DNA of 14,112 bases from Deltaproteobacteria bacterium (lineage in GTDB: Bacteria > Desulfobacterota > GWC2-55-46): positions 1-14,112 of the forward strand of contig JACREV010000128.1 in assembly GCA_016218095.1 (NCBI GenBank), read 5' to 3'. Shown in pieces: positions 14,071 through 14,112 of the stretch. How positions within the stretch are numbered: the first letter of the stretch is position 1; each line of letters begins with the position of its first letter. The notes under the pieces are model-generated. The model was given only the letters and a program-made list of their open reading frames with translations. It did not search any database and had not been told where the DNA came from. The translations under genes and the position numbers were made by a program.

Positions 14071-14112
14071 GAATCCCCGGGATACCGGTTGTCCGACTTA
14101 TCCAGAATGATA
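14071..14112. other. Sequence after the tRNA repeat
   Basis: Begins with a short third GAATCCCC (14071-14078) and then has no recognisable feature before the window ends. Confidence 0.4.

Overview
The window is a piece of a GC-rich bacterial chromosome. From 2849 onward the genes share one style: high GC with heavy use of AGG for arginine and ATA for isoleucine. This style, the shared gene families and a CCA-encoding tRNA suggest an uncultured lineage near the Deltaproteobacteria (Desulfobacterota-like) or Nitrospirota. No marker gene is present, so this placement is an inference.

Layout. (1) 1-2848: a visibly more AT-rich segment. It has a leader full of inverted repeats (1-354), a secreted beta-propeller-like protein (355-1692) and, 2 nt later, a FlgJ-type glucosaminidase without a signal peptide (1695-2447). 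A 400-bp gene-free stretch with strong hairpins follows. The segment looks acquired relative to what comes after it. (2) 2849-6059: a translationally coupled pair, a GT4 glycosyltransferase overlapping by 8 nt a glycogen-debranching-type alpha-glucosidase. This points to synthesis and remodelling of an alpha-glucan. (3) 6183-8468: a soluble hybrid histidine kinase with a MEDS sensory domain, PAS, HisKA/HATPase and a C-terminal receiver; its true start is probably a GTG well inside the longest frame. (4) 12038-8458 (minus): two tandem paralogues built like TMTC proteins, a multi-pass GT-C glycosyltransferase core plus C-terminal TPRs. They overlap by 4 nt (GTGA) and are driven by one promoter. 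(5) 12039-12455: a divergent intergenic region holding about three degenerate 88-bp tandem repeats and a promoter for (6) a Dpm1-like GT2 enzyme (12456-13223). (7) A double zinc-ribbon protein on the minus strand (13714-13217). (8) A complete tRNA-Ser(GCU) at 13818-13909, whose 3' end is duplicated 159 bp downstream around a short non-coding unit that also carries an inverted T-arm copy.

How the genes may work together: the Dpm1-like GT2 could make a polyprenyl-phosphate sugar in the cytoplasm, and the two TMTC-like proteins could use it outside the membrane, a layout resembling eukaryotic TMTC O-mannosylation. The GT4/debranching pair is a separate carbohydrate unit, and the hybrid kinase may regulate one of them. 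The signals I consider most worth a second look are the 88-bp repeat array, the tRNA-Ser 3'-end duplication and the GT2/TMTC module.
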